Below, piece by piece: positions 19,435-28,983 of a DNA stretch of 64,000 nt. The position numbers and the translations under genes are program-made. Under the pieces are notes generated by a model. That model made no database searches. It was given only the letters and a program-made list of their open reading frames with translations, and was not told where the DNA came from. The number at the start of each line of letters is the position of its first letter. Position 1 is the first letter of the stretch. Where the stretch lies: positions 61,517 through 125,516 of the forward strand of contig NZ_SLZV01000007.1 in the NCBI RefSeq assembly GCF_004346095.1, given 5' to 3'. This DNA comes from Faecalimonas umbilicata. Its GTDB lineage: Bacteria > Bacillota > Clostridia > Lachnospirales > Lachnospiraceae.

Positions 19435-20712
19435 CTATGCACTTTCTGATGCCACTTTCTCCCTCTTTGGAAGAAGTACACGCTCATATCCATATTCTGG
19501 ATCTTCCAGTCCTTTTACTACATTTTCTGTAATTCTGCATGTCTTGATCTTATCATCCGATGGCACTTTAAACATTGTGTCCATCATGACATTTTCCAGA
19601 ATTGCACGAAGGCCTCTCGCACCAGTCTTTCTAGAAAGAGAAATCTTCGCAATCTCTTTCAGTGCATCTTCATCAAATTGAAGATCTACACCATCAAGTT
19701 CTAGCAACTTCTGATACTGTTTGACGATCGCACTCTTTGGCTCCGTCAAAATGCGGATCAGCGCATCTTCGTCAAGCTGTTCTAAAGTTACCGTCACCGG
19801 AACTCGCCCTACAAGTTCTGGAATCAATCCAAATTTCACAAGATCCTGCGGAAGCACCTGACTTAACAGCTTGTCTTTATCATGCTCATTGGCACCTGTC
19901 ATCTTAGAATTGAACCCGATTGATTTCTTATCCACACGAGACTCTATGATCTTCTCAATGCCCTCAAAAGCTCCTCCGCAAATAAACAGAATATTTGTCG
20001 TATCGATTGGGATCAGTTCTTGATGAGGATGTTTTCTTCCTCCCTGTGGCGGAACAGAGGCAACCGTTCCCTCAAGGATTTTTAAGAGCGCCTGCTGCAC
20101 TCCCTCACCTGATACGTCTCTTGTAATCGATGGATTTTCTGATTTTCTCGTGATCTTATCAATCTCATCGATATAGATAATTCCATACTCTGCGCGCTCA
20201 ATATCTCCATCTGCCGCCTGAATGATCTTCAGAAGAATGTTTTCCACATCTTCTCCTACATATCCTGCTTCTGTCAACGCAGTCGCATCTGCGATCGCAA
20301 ACGGTACATTCAGAATCTTTGCAAGCGTCTGTGCGAGAAATGTCTTTCCACACCCGGTTGGTCCTAACATCAGAATATTGCTCTTCTGCAGCTCTACTCC
20401 CAGGTCTTTCTCTGCCATAATTCTTTTGTAATGATTGTACACGGAAACTGCTAACACTTTTTTTGCTTCGTCCTGTCCGATTACATAATCATCTAAAAAT
20501 GCTTTGATCTCTTCCGGCTTTAACAGATTGATTCCGCTAAATTTACTCTCGTCCTCGTAAGCAAATTCTTCTTCTATAATTTCTGCACATACATCAATAC
20601 ACTCGTCACAGATATATGCCCCGTTCGGGCCTGCAATCAGCTTGCGCACCTGCGCCTGTGTCTTGTTGCAGAACGAACATCTTATCAGATCATCGCTCAT
20701 TTTTCCTGCCAT
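19435..20712 (-). CDS. clpX: ClpX, unfoldase of the ClpXP protease
   Basis: 425 residues. The N-terminal zinc-binding domain shows CSFCNKT and CDECIDVC. The AAA+ module has Walker [12 protein letters not shown] and the Walker B region [10 protein letters not shown]. The family IGF-type ClpP contact appears here as KSIGFNSK. It unfolds tagged proteins and feeds them to ClpP, encoded just upstream in the same direction. Confidence 0.98.
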   Translation of the reverse strand: MAGKMSDDLIRCSFCNKTQAQVRKLIAGPNGAYICDECIDVCAEIIEEEFAYEDESKFSGINLLKPEEIKAFLDDYVIGQDEAKKVLAVSVYNHYKRIMAEKDLGVELQKSNILMLGPTGCGKTFLAQTLAKILNVPFAIADATALTEAGYVGEDVENILLKIIQAADGDIERAEYGIIYIDEIDKITRKSENPSITRDVSGEGVQQALLKILEGTVASVPPQGGRKHPHQELIPIDTTNILFICGGAFEGIEKIIESRVDKKSIGFNSKMTGANEHDKDKLLSQVLPQDLVKFGLIPELVGRVPVTVTLEQLDEDALIRILTEPKSAIVKQYQKLLELDGVDLQFDEDALKEIAKISLSRKTGARGLRAILENVMMDTMFKVPSDDKIKTCRITENVVKGLEDPEYGYERVLLPKREKVASESA

Positions 20713-20771
20713 ATGCTCACCTCATTTTTACACGGAAAGGGGATGCCCACCCGGAACAACCCCTCCTTAGT

Positions 20772-21353
20772 CTAATGCTTAATAATTACTTCGTCAATCA
20801 GTCCATATGCCTTTGCTTCCTCAGCAGACATATAGTTATCTCTCTCTGTGTCTACTTCGATCACAGATAAATCCTGACCAGTATTTTCTGCTAAAATTTT
20901 ATTTAATTTTGTGCGGGTCTTTAAGATATGGTCAGCTACGATCTTAATATCTGTTGCCTGTCCCTGTGCACCGCCTGACGGCTGGTGGATCATGATCTCC
21001 GCATTCGGAAGAGCGTATCTTTTTCCTTTTGCTCCTCCGGCTAATAAGAAGGCTCCCATACTTGCCGCCATACCAATACATGTTGTTGATACGTCACATT
21101 TGATAAACTGCATTGTATCATAGATTGCCATTCCTGCCGTTACCGAGCCACCCGGACTGTTGATGTAAAGATGGATGTCTTTCTCTGGATCCTCTGCCTC
21201 TAAAAATAATAACTGGGCAACGATCACACTTGCAGACACATCGTTTACTTCTTCTCCGAGAAAAATAATTCTGTCTTTTAATAGTCTTGAATAAATGTCG
21301 TAAGAGCGTTCTCCACGGCTTGTTTGTTCAATGACATAAGGTACTAAGCTCAT
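20772..21353 (-). CDS. clpP: ClpP, proteolytic subunit of the Clp protease
   Basis: 193-residue serine protease subunit that assembles into a double heptamer. The catalytic Ser is in GMAASMGAF (near residue 98) and the His in MIHQPSGG (near 122); the Asp lies in the following helix region. The order tig-clpP-clpX is conserved in Firmicutes and is kept here, with a 59-base gap to clpX. Confidence 0.98.
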   Translation of the reverse strand: MSLVPYVIEQTSRGERSYDIYSRLLKDRIIFLGEEVNDVSASVIVAQLLFLEAEDPEKDIHLYINSPGGSVTAGMAIYDTMQFIKCDVSTTCIGMAASMGAFLLAGGAKGKRYALPNAEIMIHQPSGGAQGQATDIKIVADHILKTRTKLNKILAENTGQDLSVIEVDTERDNYMSAEEAKAYGLIDEVIIKH

Positions 21354-21390
21354 GTATATCCCTCCTATTTTTTTGCAATGCCAAAATGAA

Positions 21391-22677
21391 TTAAGCTTCT
21401 ACTGCTGATTCTACTAAGAATGTAACAGCTTCCTGAACTGCCATATCAGCTTTCATCTGTTTCTTCTCAGCTTCTCCCATGAATTCTTTCAGTTTTTCTA
21501 CTTCCATCTTGTAAGCTTCTGCCATTTTAGCTAATTCTTCGTCTAATTTTTCATCGCTGATCTCAATGTTCTCAGCTTTTGCGATTGCTTCCAGAACTAA
21601 TCTTGTCTCTATACGTTTTACAGCCTGTGGGCGAAGTTCTTCGAACATCTTCTCTGCTGTCATTCCTGTGAACTGGAAGTACTGTTCCATAGTAAGTCCC
21701 TGCTGCATGATTCTCTGTGAGAAGTCATTTGCCATCTGTCTTACCTCAGTGTCGATCATCGCATCCGGAATCTCCATTGTAGCGTTTGCAACTGCTTTTT
21801 CTACTGCCTGATCTTCTTTCTTTCTTCTTCCTTCTGTGTTCTTTCTCTCTTTGATCTTTGCTTTCACATCTGCTTTGTAAGCGTCTAATGTATCAAATTC
21901 AGAAACCTCTGCTGCGAATTCATCATCTAATTCCGGAAGTTCTTTTGCTTTGATCTCGTGTACTGTACACTTGAACACTGCCGGTTTTCCTGCTAATTCT
22001 TCTGCATGATATTCTTCTGGGAATGTCACATTTACTTCTACTTCTTTTTCTTTTTCAGCACCTACTAACTGCTCTTCAAATCCTGGGATGAAAGATCCTG
22101 ATCCGATTGTTAACGGATAGTTTTCTCCTTTTCCACCTTCAAATGCAACACCATCAACAAATCCTTCGAAGTCTAATACAACTTCGTCTCCGTCCTGTAC
22201 TGCACGGTCTTCTACTTCAATTGTTCTTGCATTCTTTTCCTGTTCTTTTTTGATCTCTTCTTCAACTTCTTTTGCAGTTACTCTGTTAGAAACTTTATCT
22301 ACTTCAAGACCTTTGTACTCACCGAGAGTTACTTCCGGTTTTACTGCAACTTCTGCTGTGAAAATAAATGGTTTTCCTTTTTCTAACTGAACTACTTCTA
22401 CTTTTGGCTGAGAAACAATCTCTAATCCGCTTTCATCATAAGCATTGGAATATGCTTCCGGAATGAGTGCATTTGCAGCATCATCATAGAAAATCTCTGC
22501 TCCATACATTTTCTCGATCATCTGACGCGGAACTTTTCCTTTACGGAATCCTGGTACGCTGATTTTATTTTTCTGTTTTAAGTATGCACCCTGGATTGCT
22601 TTTTCTAATTCTTCAGCGGACACTTCGATTGTAAGCTTCGCCATGTTCTTTTCTAAATTTTCTACTTGTAAACTCAT
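21391..22677 (-). CDS. tig: Trigger factor, ribosome-associated chaperone
   Basis: 428 residues: an N-terminal ribosome-binding domain with the signature GFRKGKVPR (about 43-51), a central FKBP-type prolyl isomerase domain (about 150-240) and a helical C-terminal chaperone domain rich in Glu and Lys. It binds nascent chains at the exit tunnel. The AAGGAGG ribosome site lies a few bases before the ATG. It is the first gene of the tig-clpP-clpX-lon-ysxC run. Confidence 0.97.
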   Translation of the reverse strand: MSLQVENLEKNMAKLTIEVSAEELEKAIQGAYLKQKNKISVPGFRKGKVPRQMIEKMYGAEIFYDDAANALIPEAYSNAYDESGLEIVSQPKVEVVQLEKGKPFIFTAEVAVKPEVTLGEYKGLEVDKVSNRVTAKEVEEEIKKEQEKNARTIEVEDRAVQDGDEVVLDFEGFVDGVAFEGGKGENYPLTIGSGSFIPGFEEQLVGAEKEKEVEVNVTFPEEYHAEELAGKPAVFKCTVHEIKAKELPELDDEFAAEVSEFDTLDAYKADVKAKIKERKNTEGRRKKEDQAVEKAVANATMEIPDAMIDTEVRQMANDFSQRIMQQGLTMEQYFQFTGMTAEKMFEELRPQAVKRIETRLVLEAIAKAENIEISDEKLDEELAKMAEAYKMEVEKLKEFMGEAEKKQMKADMAVQEAVTFLVESAVEA

Positions 22678-22753
22678 TTACAGTTTCCTCCTTATATATG
22701 GTAACTTTTGTTTTTCACTTCGTATAATTACTCCTACTCAGAGTCACTAAAAA

Positions 22754-22759
22754 ATTATA
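22754..22759 (-). promoter_or_regulatory. Extended -10 promoter element for tig
   Basis: On the minus strand TGCTATAAT gives a consensus TGn-extended -10, about 77 bases upstream of the tig ATG. The -35 region is weak, as is common with extended -10 promoters. Confidence 0.5.
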
Positions 22760-22819
22760 GCATAAAGTATCTGAAATTACTAGTGTGTATTTCAAATTAT
22801 TTTGCATTTCCCTGCCGGA

Positions 22820-23491
22820 TCATTTCACTTCATCAAGTCTGAGTATTGCTGTAAGAAAGTTTGAAAAGCTTTCTTCTTCAACTGCAAATCCCTTTTTCTC
22901 TTTATTGCTGATCGTCAACACTACCGTTTCTTTTTTGCCATTTTGCGCTCCCTCGAAACTCTCTTCTAAAAGCGTATAGGAATATTCTAAAAACTCGCTC
23001 TGCATTTGGGTCTTAATTTCTTCCTCAGTACCTTTATACTCACCATTTTCTGCCTTCTGGATCATTTCATCTGCAGGATGTTTTAATTTTTCTGAAAAAG
23101 TCACAAATATATCCGTAGGATAAATATCCACATTCACATCATAAGTATTCTTATCCTTCTTTTCAGCTTTCACCGTTTCATACTTCAGACTTTTAAAAAT
23201 TTCGGAACACAATGCCGTATATTTTTCTGTCAATTCTTCTCCCATCGACACATCCTTTGTGATATATCCCGCAACAAACGTCTGCACTTCTTTCTCGTAC
23301 TGTGCGGCCAGTTCTTCTTCTGACATCTCCTCGGTAAGTCTGGCAATTTCTTTTGTGTCCCCCGAAAGCCGCTGCTTTAAGACAGCCTCCGTATAGGCTT
23401 CTGCATCAAATCCTTTCAATACTCCACAGCCGACCATACTCATGCCGAGCAGCAGACAAAAACATATCATGATCCTTTTCTGTTTCCGCAT
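22820..23491 (-). CDS. Putative lipoprotein of unknown function
   Basis: 223 residues beginning with a lipoprotein signal peptide (MRKQKRIMICFCLLLGMSMVGC); the lipobox Cys is residue 22. The mature part is hydrophilic, Glu/Lys-rich and probably alpha-helical, without a recognisable catalytic motif. It resembles the general shape of DUF5105-like Firmicute lipoproteins, but I cannot confirm that. It starts 23 bases after the DJ-1-family gene and may be co-transcribed with it. Confidence 0.75.
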   Translation of the reverse strand: MRKQKRIMICFCLLLGMSMVGCGVLKGFDAEAYTEAVLKQRLSGDTKEIARLTEEMSEEELAAQYEKEVQTFVAGYITKDVSMGEELTEKYTALCSEIFKSLKYETVKAEKKDKNTYDVNVDIYPTDIFVTFSEKLKHPADEMIQKAENGEYKGTEEEIKTQMQSEFLEYSYTLLEESFEGAQNGKKETVVLTISNKEKKGFAVEEESFSNFLTAILRLDEVK

Positions 23492-23514
23492 AGATACCTC
23501 ATTTCCATTTTGTT

Positions 23515-24072
23515 TTATTCCTGCGCAGAATATACGATAGTCTCTCTGACCTTCTCTTCCTGTTCTCTGCCAAACAACACTTCCGTCAACTTCAACGCAA
23601 AATCAATTGCCGTGCCCAGCCCTCTTCCGGTAATGATATTTCCCGACTGCACTACCTTCTCCTCCCGGCAGACAGCCTTGCACATGTCTTTTTCCATCCC
23701 CGGATAGCAGGTTGCCTCTTTTCCTTCCAACAGCCCCATATCCGCAAGCACGGTAGGAGCCGCACAGATTGCAGCCACAACCTTTTCTTTGGCTGCCCTT
23801 TTTACAACACTTCTTACTCCTTCATGTGCTTTCAAATGGAGTGTTCCCGGCATGCCTCCCGGAAGAATCACCACATCTGCCTCCTCATAAGTCTTTTCTC
23901 CAAACACTTCATCTGCCTGCACGCAAATTTGATGAGAACCTGCCACATACTTCTTGCCGCTGACTGATACCATACGAACAACGGCTCCCGCCCTGCGCAG
24001 TACATCCACAACTGCCAGTGCTTCCACTTCTTCAAATCCTTCTGCAAGAAAGATCACAGCTTCTTTTTTCAT
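23515..24072 (-). CDS. DJ-1/PfpI family protein (ThiJ-like)
   Basis: About 185 residues with the DJ-1 superfamily fold: an N-terminal FLAEGFEEVEA motif carrying the conserved Glu, VILPGGMPGT, and the nucleophile elbow AAICAAPTVLAD with the reactive Cys. Members act as glyoxalases, deglycases or redox chaperones; the exact activity cannot be read from sequence. The ATG at 24072, with AGGAAAGG upstream, is preferred; another ATG 11 codons earlier is possible. Confidence 0.88.
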   Translation of the reverse strand: MKKEAVIFLAEGFEEVEALAVVDVLRRAGAVVRMVSVSGKKYVAGSHQICVQADEVFGEKTYEEADVVILPGGMPGTLHLKAHEGVRSVVKRAAKEKVVAAICAAPTVLADMGLLEGKEATCYPGMEKDMCKAVCREEKVVQSGNIITGRGLGTAIDFALKLTEVLFGREQEEKVRETIVYSAQE

Positions 24073-24222
24073 ATCAACCTTTCCTTTCCCTACGTATTTT
24101 TCCATGACTGCTTTACATTTTCATTTATCTGTACTATGATACCGAAGAGTATTTTGAACTGTTATTTTAAACAACCGACACAAATTTGTCGCTGTATGTA
24201 AAAATCACTGGAGGTATTTTTT

Positions 24223-24675
24223 ATGGAAATCGAACGTAAATATCTGATCCACACAATCCCTTTCGATCTGTCATCCTTTCCTTTTCGCACGATTGAACAG
24301 GGCTATCTCTGCACAAACCCCGTTGTGCGTATCCGAAAGGATAACGACCGCTATGAACTCACCTACAAATCCCGCGGCATGATGATCCGAGAAGAACACA
24401 ATCTTCCTCTGACCGCCGAAGGCTACGAACATCTTAAGACAAAGATTGACGGCATCTGCATCGAAAAAACTCGCTATATGATTCCGCTCTCCGACTCGCT
24501 TACCATCGAACTGGATATTTTTTCCGGCAAGCTCTTCGGACTTCAAATTGCAGAAGTTGAATTTGCAGATGCAATGTCCGCTGAACATTTCACTCCGCCT
24601 GACTGGTTTGGCGAAGATGTAACGTTCTGTCCACAATATCACAACAGCGCTCTGAGTCAGATGAAACTGCTCTGA
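24223..24675 (+). CDS. CYTH-domain protein (triphosphate tunnel metalloenzyme family)
   Basis: 150 residues starting with MEIERKYLI, the EIERK signature of CYTH domains. Alternating charged residues (RIRKD, ELTYKS, EIEK-type pairs) would line the beta tunnel. Family members hydrolyse inorganic triphosphate or thiamine triphosphate, or make cAMP; single-domain bacterial forms are usually triphosphatases. The gene stands alone, convergent with lysC and divergent from the DJ-1 gene. Confidence 0.85.
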   Translation: MEIERKYLIHTIPFDLSSFPFRTIEQGYLCTNPVVRIRKDNDRYELTYKSRGMMIREEHNLPLTAEGYEHLKTKIDGICIEKTRYMIPLSDSLTIELDIFSGKLFGLQIAEVEFADAMSAEHFTPPDWFGEDVTFCPQYHNSALSQMKLL

Positions 24676-24701
24676 TCTCAGCACAATCTTTTTGCAAACA
24701 C

Positions 24702-24735
24702 AAGAGAGGGTCCTACTTCACCCTCTCTTTTTTGT
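24702..24735 (+). terminator. Rho-independent terminator after the CYTH gene
   Basis: The stem AGAGAGGGT/ACCCTCTCT with an 8-base loop is followed by TTTTTT on the plus strand. On the minus strand the run after the stem is weaker, so termination of lysC from the other side is less certain. Confidence 0.85.
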
Positions 24736-24749
24736 TTTTCCTCTCGTTC

Positions 24750-25961
24750 TTACACATCTCCAAGTCCAAACCCATCATGGACTGCCTGCATTGCCTTGTC
24801 AATTTCCTTCTCATCGATCAGAACCGTAATACGTATTTCTGAAGTAGAGATCATGTTGATATTGATTCCATTGTTGTAGAGCGATTCAAATAACTTTGCC
24901 GCAACCCCCGGATTGCTCATCATACCCGCTCCCACGATTGATATTTTTGCAACAGTATCCTCCCACTTGATCTCCCGGATTGTCATTGGCTCCTGATATT
25001 CCTCCAGGATTGCCAGTGCCGGCTTTAAATCTTCCTGAGAAACAGTAAAAGAAATGTCCTTTGTCCCTTCCCGTCCGACAGACTGAAGGATAATGTCCAC
25101 ATTGATATTATTTTTTGCCAACGTGTGGAAGATCTTAAATGCCACTCCCGGTTGGTCACTGACTCCAAGTACTGAAATTCGTGCTGTATTCTTATCCCCT
25201 GCTACCCCACTGATCAACATTTTCTCCATCTTCGCTACCTCCTTCACAGTCGTTCCTTCTTCTAAATTCAAGCTAGATCTGACTACCAGCTGTACGCCAT
25301 ATTTTTTTGCCATCTCCACAGAGCGATTATGAAGCACTTTCGCCCCCGAAGTTGCTAATTCCAGCATTTCATCATAGGTAATCTCTTTTAATTTTCTCGC
25401 ATTTTTTACAACACGCGGATCCGCTGTGTATACTCCATCTACATCTGTATAAATCTCACACGCATCTGCGCGCAATGCCGCTGCAAGCGCCACTGCAGTC
25501 GTATCCGAACCACCTCTTCCAAGTGTTGTATAATCATCATATTTATTGACTCCCTGAAAGCCGGTGACAATGACAATCTTCCGAGAATCCAATTCGTGTC
25601 TGATCCGTTCTGAATCAATTCGCTTAAATCTTGCATTTCCATATCTAGAGGTGGAATGCATCATGACCTGATACGCATTCAGAGAAACTGCCGACACTCC
25701 GAGTGCGTGCATTGCCATCGCCATCAATGATACAGAAACCTGTTCTCCTGTCGTCAGAAGCATATCCAGCTCTCTCTTTGGTGCATTCGGATTGATGTCA
25801 GCAGCTTTTGCAAGCAGTTCATCAGTCGTATCTCCCATTGCGGACAGTACAACTACAACATCATTTCCCTTCTTATATTCTTCTATACATCGCTCTGCGA
25901 CCCGAAAGATCCGCTCCTTGTTCGCAACGGAACTGCCGCCAAATTTTTTCACTATCAGCAT
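24750..25961 (-). CDS. lysC: Aspartate kinase
   Basis: Phosphorylates aspartate, the first step towards lysine, threonine and methionine. The protein begins MLIVKKFGGSSVA, the diagnostic KFGGTS-type motif. It has TTLGRGGSDTTAVALAA around residue 170 and two C-terminal ACT domains (about 260-400) for feedback control. The ATG at 25961 is chosen because the family motif starts there; the frame stays open 51 codons upstream into hom with no homology-like sequence. Its ribosome site is weak, so expression may rely on coupling to hom, 83 bases upstream. Confidence 0.94.
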   Translation of the reverse strand: MLIVKKFGGSSVANKERIFRVAERCIEEYKKGNDVVVVLSAMGDTTDELLAKAADINPNAPKRELDMLLTTGEQVSVSLMAMAMHALGVSAVSLNAYQVMMHSTSRYGNARFKRIDSERIRHELDSRKIVIVTGFQGVNKYDDYTTLGRGGSDTTAVALAAALRADACEIYTDVDGVYTADPRVVKNARKLKEITYDEMLELATSGAKVLHNRSVEMAKKYGVQLVVRSSLNLEEGTTVKEVAKMEKMLISGVAGDKNTARISVLGVSDQPGVAFKIFHTLAKNNINVDIILQSVGREGTKDISFTVSQEDLKPALAILEEYQEPMTIREIKWEDTVAKISIVGAGMMSNPGVAAKLFESLYNNGININMISTSEIRITVLIDEKEIDKAMQAVHDGFGLGDV

Positions 25962-26044
25962 ATCACTTTTCTGTCCGCTTTCTATTTTACACGAACAGAC
26001 TCTCCTTTCTCCTTGTTCTCGTACCAGACATTCCGAAGAATCTT

Positions 26045-27280
26045 TTACTCTTTGGACCCGCTCTGCTCCTGCATGCGGATCATACGGATAATATTCGGAA
26101 ATTTTGCCGCACACTCCTCATATGCCCGCTCCGTCATGCGCCCTGTGAGAAATCCAAACTCTTCCTCCACATCCGGAAGCATCACAATCTGAACCGGTCC
26201 GAAAATACTCTCGATATAAGTCTTCATCGCCTCCGCATTTCCTGTGATCCGCACAAAAAATCTTCGGATTGTATCGCCTTTATCCTGAAGTTTTAGCTTA
26301 TCACTCTTCCACATGGTCATAACATTGCGGTTCAGATTTTTTGCTTCCTCCACAACATCTGCCACAACTGCACTCGCGGTCGGAAGTTTTCCCGCGCCAC
26401 TTCCATAAAACATCGCATCCCCAAGTACATTTCCATGTACAAAAATCGCATTAAATACTCCATTGACTCCAAAAAGAGGATGGGTATTCTCAAGAAGACA
26501 TGGTGCCACGATCGCACTTAAGCATTCGCCGCTTCTTCTACTGCTCGCAAGCAGCTTAATCGTCATCTGCATCTGCTTTGCGTACTCCATATCTCTCTCT
26601 GTGATTTCTGTGATCCCTTCTGTGTAAATATCCTCAAAATCAACTTGATGTCCCGAGATCAGAGAGGATAGGATTGCAATCTTACGACATGCATCATAAC
26701 CTTCTACATCTGCTTCCGGATTCTTCTCTGCATATCCGTTTTCCTGCGCCTGCCGGAGCACTTCTTCGTACCCTGCTCCTTCATAGAACATCTTCGTCAG
26801 CATATAGTTTGTTGTTCCATTTAAGATCCCTGTGATCTCTTCAATCTCATCTGCGGTCATAGAAGAATTGAGCGGGCGGATAATCGGGATTCCTCCTCCC
26901 ACACTTGCCTCAAATAAAAAATTGATCTGCTTTTCTTTTGCGATTGATAAAAGTTCTGCTCCGTGCTTTGCTACAAGCGCCTTGTTCGATGTCGCCACAC
27001 TCTTTCCGGCGAGAAGCGAGCGCTTCACAAAAGTATATGCAGGCTCAATCCCTCCCATAACCTCTACAACGATTTTAACATCCTCATCCCGGATGATTTC
27101 CTCAAAATTATGGACCAGTATGTTCTGTACCGGATCTCCCGGAAAGTCTCTGAGATCCAGCACATATTTTACCCGGATTTCCTCTCCGACTCTCTGGCTG
27201 ATACACTCTCTGTTTGTGTCGAGCACTTCTACTACCCCGGAGCCTACCGTTCCATATCCTAATACTGCAATATTTATCAT
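26045..27280 (-). CDS. hom: Homoserine dehydrogenase with C-terminal ACT domain
   Basis: 411 residues. The NAD(P)-binding motif is VLGYGTVGSGVVEVL at the N-terminus, the catalytic/substrate region includes GGGIPIIRPL and ILNGTTNYML (about 160-190), and a C-terminal ACT domain starts near residue 330. It reduces aspartate semialdehyde to homoserine for threonine and methionine. The start lies three bases past the ThrR-like gene. hom and lysC are read together. Confidence 0.96.
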   Translation of the reverse strand: MINIAVLGYGTVGSGVVEVLDTNRECISQRVGEEIRVKYVLDLRDFPGDPVQNILVHNFEEIIRDEDVKIVVEVMGGIEPAYTFVKRSLLAGKSVATSNKALVAKHGAELLSIAKEKQINFLFEASVGGGIPIIRPLNSSMTADEIEEITGILNGTTNYMLTKMFYEGAGYEEVLRQAQENGYAEKNPEADVEGYDACRKIAILSSLISGHQVDFEDIYTEGITEITERDMEYAKQMQMTIKLLASSRRSGECLSAIVAPCLLENTHPLFGVNGVFNAIFVHGNVLGDAMFYGSGAGKLPTASAVVADVVEEAKNLNRNVMTMWKSDKLKLQDKGDTIRRFFVRITGNAEAMKTYIESIFGPVQIVMLPDVEEEFGFLTGRMTERAYEECAAKFPNIIRMIRMQEQSGSKE

Positions 27281-27283
27281 AGT

Positions 27284-27724
27284 CTACTCCCTGCCTACAA
27301 TTTTCAGATAATGGACGCCTTCATTTTCTTCCATCTCGTCCACCATCTCCGATATATTTCCTGTTGTCGATAAAATTTCTATACTAAGTGTCAATGTTGC
27401 AATTCCGTTGATCGGAATACTCTGATGAATAGTCAGGATATTCGCACGATACTTTGCCGCCTCTCTGAGAAGTTCTGCTAAAAGTCCCGGTGTATCATCC
27501 ATCTGAATGACCATCGTCACTGTCTGCCCTTTTTCATTTTCATGAAACGGAAATATATCGTCTTTGTATTTGTAGAAAGAGCTTCTGCTGATTCCGATTC
27601 GCTCTGTCGCTTCCTGAATGGTCAGCCCCCGCTCAGCAGCAAGAAGCCTTTTTACTTCTACGACTTTTAAAAGTACTTCCGGAACAGCCTTTTTCTTTAA
27701 TACATAATACTTTGTCTTATCCAT
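27284..27724 (-). CDS. HTH-ACT protein of the PheB/ThrR (UPF0735) family
   Basis: 146 residues. Residues about 34-56 (LTIQEATERIGISRSSFYKY) form a helix-turn-helix, and the rest is an ACT domain (about 70-145). In Bacillus subtilis the homologous protein ThrR represses threonine-biosynthesis genes. Here it is immediately upstream of and nearly contiguous with hom and lysC, which supports the same role, probably sensing an aspartate-family amino acid. That function is inferred from family and position. Confidence 0.85.
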   Translation of the reverse strand: MDKTKYYVLKKKAVPEVLLKVVEVKRLLAAERGLTIQEATERIGISRSSFYKYKDDIFPFHENEKGQTVTMVIQMDDTPGLLAELLREAAKYRANILTIHQSIPINGIATLTLSIEILSTTGNISEMVDEMEENEGVHYLKIVGRE

Positions 27725-27759
27725 AACGTTCCACTCTCCTTGTCTGGATCACCAGACTT

Positions 27760-28879
27760 TTATTTTTCTTCCTTTTTTGCATTTCGCATCTTTAGATAGG
27801 CATTGATAAACGGATCCAGATTCCCATCCAGCACACTTGTAACGTTTCCGCTTTCCTCATTCGTTCTGTGATCCTTCACAAGCGTATAAGGCTGCATCAC
27901 ATAGGAACGGATCTGATTTCCAAACCCTATTTCCTTTACTTCACCCCGGATTCCCGATACTTTTTCTGCCTGTTCTTGTTCCTTCAGCAGATAAAGCTTC
28001 GCCTTTAACATCTGCATTGCCTTTTCCTTATTGCTGTGCTGGGAACGCTCATTCTGGCATTGTACCACGATCCCGGTTGGAAGGTGTGTCAGACGGATCG
28101 CGGATGATGTTTTATTGACATGCTGTCCGCCGGCGCCGCTCGCCCGGTAAGTATCAATTTTCAATTCATCTTCATTAATCTCAATATCAATGTCATCTTC
28201 GAGATCCGGCACCACATCACATGAGGCAAACGAAGTCTGTCTTTTATTTGCTGAATTAAACGGAGAAATCCGCACCAGCCTGTGCACTCCTTTTTCTGAC
28301 TGCAAATATCCATATGCATTCTCTCCATTGACCTCAAAGGTTACTGTCTTGATCCCTGTAATATCCCCGTCAAGATAATCGAGCACTTCTGTTGTAAATC
28401 CTTTGCTCTCAATCCAGCGATTGTACATTCGGTACAGCATATTCACCCAGTCACAAGCCTCTGTACCGCCCGCTCCCGCATGTAAGGTGACAATCGCATT
28501 ATCCTTATCATACTCTTCTGACAGAAGTGTCTCGATCCGCAGTTCTTCATATGTGCTCTCGATCTGCTTTAACTCTGTCTCGATCTCCTTGATCATACTC
28601 TCATCGTTTTCCTCGTATGCCATATCGATCAAAATCTGAATATCCTCATACTGCCGGTACAGTTCTTCAGTTCTTTTCACCGAATCTTGCAGGCTTTTCA
28701 GTTCTTTCATCACTTTTTGAGAATGTTCTGCGTCATCCCAAAAGTCTGCCTCTCCGATTTTTCTTTCTAATTCCTCGATTCTCTGCTTCTTCCCTTCCGG
28801 GTCAAAGTGAATCCCTCAGTTCTTTCAGCGGTGCCTCATATGTATTTAAAATACTCTTAATCTCATCCAATGCTACCAC
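27760..28879 (-). CDS. prfB: Peptide chain release factor 2 with programmed +1 frameshift
   Basis: Terminates translation at UGA and UAA. The main frame (27760-28803) lacks a proper N-terminus. A short upstream frame starts at GTG 28877-28879 after AGAGGTGA and runs 25 codons (VVALDEIKSILNT..RDSL) to an in-frame UGA at 28802-28804. Reading resumes one base on as DPEGKKQR. The join is 28879-28805 plus 28803-27760, giving about 372 residues. The peptidyl-hydrolysis motif GAGGQHVNKTSSA is present and the tripeptide anticodon region lies upstream of it. A TTG nine bases after the GTG is an alternative start. Confidence 0.95.
28802..28817 (-). promoter_or_regulatory. prfB programmed frameshift site
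   Basis: On the minus strand GAGGG is followed by ATTCA and then CTT TGA C. This is the standard prfB arrangement: an internal Shine-Dalgarno, a slippery CTT codon and a UGA read by RF2 itself. Low RF2 favours the shift and restores RF2 production. Confidence 0.95.
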
Positions 28880-28930
28880 CTTGATCACCTCTTTCCAATT
28901 TTCAAAATTTTTATCTAAAAATCTGTAAAA

Positions 28931-28976
28931 AGAAATTTCTCCCGCGAAGGCAGATATCTGCCCGCAGAGAAATTTC
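28931..28976 (-). terminator. Terminator of secA
   Basis: A long stem pairs GAAATTTCTC with its complement around a nested GGCAGATATCTGCC hairpin. It ends on the minus strand in TTTCTTTTT. It lies between the secA stop and the prfB start. Confidence 0.75.
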
Positions 28977-28983
28977 CTTTCTT

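Noticed and set aside
25962..26114. 51-codon upstream extension of lysC
   Set aside because: It overlaps hom and does not resemble aspartate kinase, whose conserved start MLIVKKFGG lies at 25961.
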